From: Bacillota bacterium | Lineage (GTDB): Bacteria > Bacillota > Clostridia > Clostridiales > Clostridiaceae | DNA: 5,403 nt | Reading direction: 5' to 3' | Assembly (NCBI GenBank): GCA_030706065.1 | Contig: JAUZPH010000286.1 | Coordinates: 1-5,403, forward strand | Shown: one piece after another, positions 5,044 to 5,403 of the stretch | Numbering within the stretch: position 1 is the stretch's first letter | How the letters are laid out: each line of letters opens with the position of its first letter | Made by a program: the position numbers and the translations under genes | The notes under the pieces: generated by a model | The model's database searches: none | Told to the model about the DNA's origin: nothing | Seen by the model: only the letters and a program-made list of their open reading frames with translations

Positions 5044-5403
5044 CTATGAAGAAAAGAATTCCAGCTCGCTGAAGGCTTTCATGAATTCTTTCACTCCATA
5101 GTTTTCAAATTCTACTTCAATCATCATCTCGTCTTCCTTCAGCACTTTTCCCATGCCGTATTTCTTATGACTCACCTGTCTTAGGATTATTGGGGGTTCC
5201 GAAGAGACGGCTGTTTCTTCAGTGAGTGTTTCTTCTTCAACAGTATCTTCTATCGAAGCTTCTTTCTTCTCTTCAATGGACTTCTGAATCTGCTTTTTAA
5301 GTTCCTGCAGATTCACTGCTTCCCTTTCCACTGCATCATTCTGTACCAGATGCTGCGGAATCATCCGGATAAACCTACTTTCCCCAGGCACAGCCCTGAA
5401 AAA
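5044..5403 (-). CDS. C-terminal part of a UvrD/PcrA-type DNA helicase (5' end beyond window)
   Basis: The frame is open to the right edge and gives the last 119 residues of a larger protein. The GTG at 5391 is an internal valine codon, not a start. Residues 9-19 (SRFIRMIPQHL) match the SRF-x-x-x-IP motif that closes the helicase core in UvrD/PcrA proteins. A long charged linker follows (about 30-68, rich in Glu, Lys and Thr). The last 45 residues (VSHKKYGMGKVLKEDEM to the end) resemble the small Tudor-like domain at the PcrA/UvrD C-terminus, which in PcrA contacts RNA polymerase. Such helicases unwind DNA from 3' to 5' with ATP in repair and conflict removal. The motor motifs lie outside the window, so family assignment rests on the tail only. 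The gene ends at TAG (5044-5046), before a shared terminator. Confidence 0.78.
   Translation of the reverse strand, partial: FFRAVPGESRFIRMIPQHLVQNDAVEREAVNLQELKKQIQKSIEEKKEASIEDTVEEETLTEETAVSSEPPIILRQVSHKKYGMGKVLKEDEMMIEVEFENYGVKEFMKAFSELEFFSS

Noticed and set aside
5044..5391. A complete small gene starting at GTG 5391
   Set aside because: The frame stays open to the window edge (FFRAVPGESRF...), matching the interior of a helicase C-terminus. It has no ribosome binding site in front of that codon.

Overview
The window is AT-rich DNA with strong AGGAGG-type ribosome binding sites and compact intergenic hairpin terminators. It carries a desulfoferrodoxin and a BdhA/YqhD-type iron alcohol dehydrogenase. 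This combination fits an anaerobic, fermentative member of the Clostridia. I cannot name a genus from the sequence alone.

Layout from left to right:
- Positions 1-908 (minus): an NADPH-type, iron-dependent alcohol dehydrogenase, cut by the left window edge. It is read from its own promoter.
- Positions 1104-2015 (minus): a lipoprotein of unknown function with a lipobox, a beta-rich part, a charged helical middle and an OB-like C-terminus. A hairpin terminator separates it from the dehydrogenase.
- Positions 2016-2361: a 346-base divergent control region with two extended -10 promoters, one per direction, and three inverted repeats.
- Positions 2362-4137 (plus): a membrane-anchored GGDEF-EAL protein for cyclic di-GMP turnover. 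Both active sites look complete, although the signatures read GGDEL and EVL and the inhibitory-site arginine is absent.
- Positions 4242-4625 (minus): a complete two-iron desulfoferrodoxin (superoxide reductase) with a near-consensus promoter and a very short leader.
- Positions 4785-4967 (plus): a small 60-residue ORF that I do not recognise, with a plausible ribosome binding site and an immediate terminator.
- Positions 5044-5403 (minus): the C-terminal tail of a UvrD/PcrA-type DNA helicase, cut by the right edge.

The genes look like single transcription units rather than one operon. Each convergent junction has one hairpin that can serve both strands. The only pair that may be functionally linked is the divergently transcribed lipoprotein and cyclic di-GMP enzyme, which share a control region. 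The dehydrogenase and the desulfoferrodoxin are ordinary anaerobe redox genes.

I see no transposon, CRISPR array, tRNA, rRNA or cyclic di-GMP riboswitch, and nothing that clearly marks a new defence or biosynthetic system. The best leads are the orphan lipoprotein beside the GGDEF-EAL gene, the palindromes between them, a 20-base promoter segment shared by the GGDEF-EAL and dehydrogenase genes, and the small CxxC ORF.
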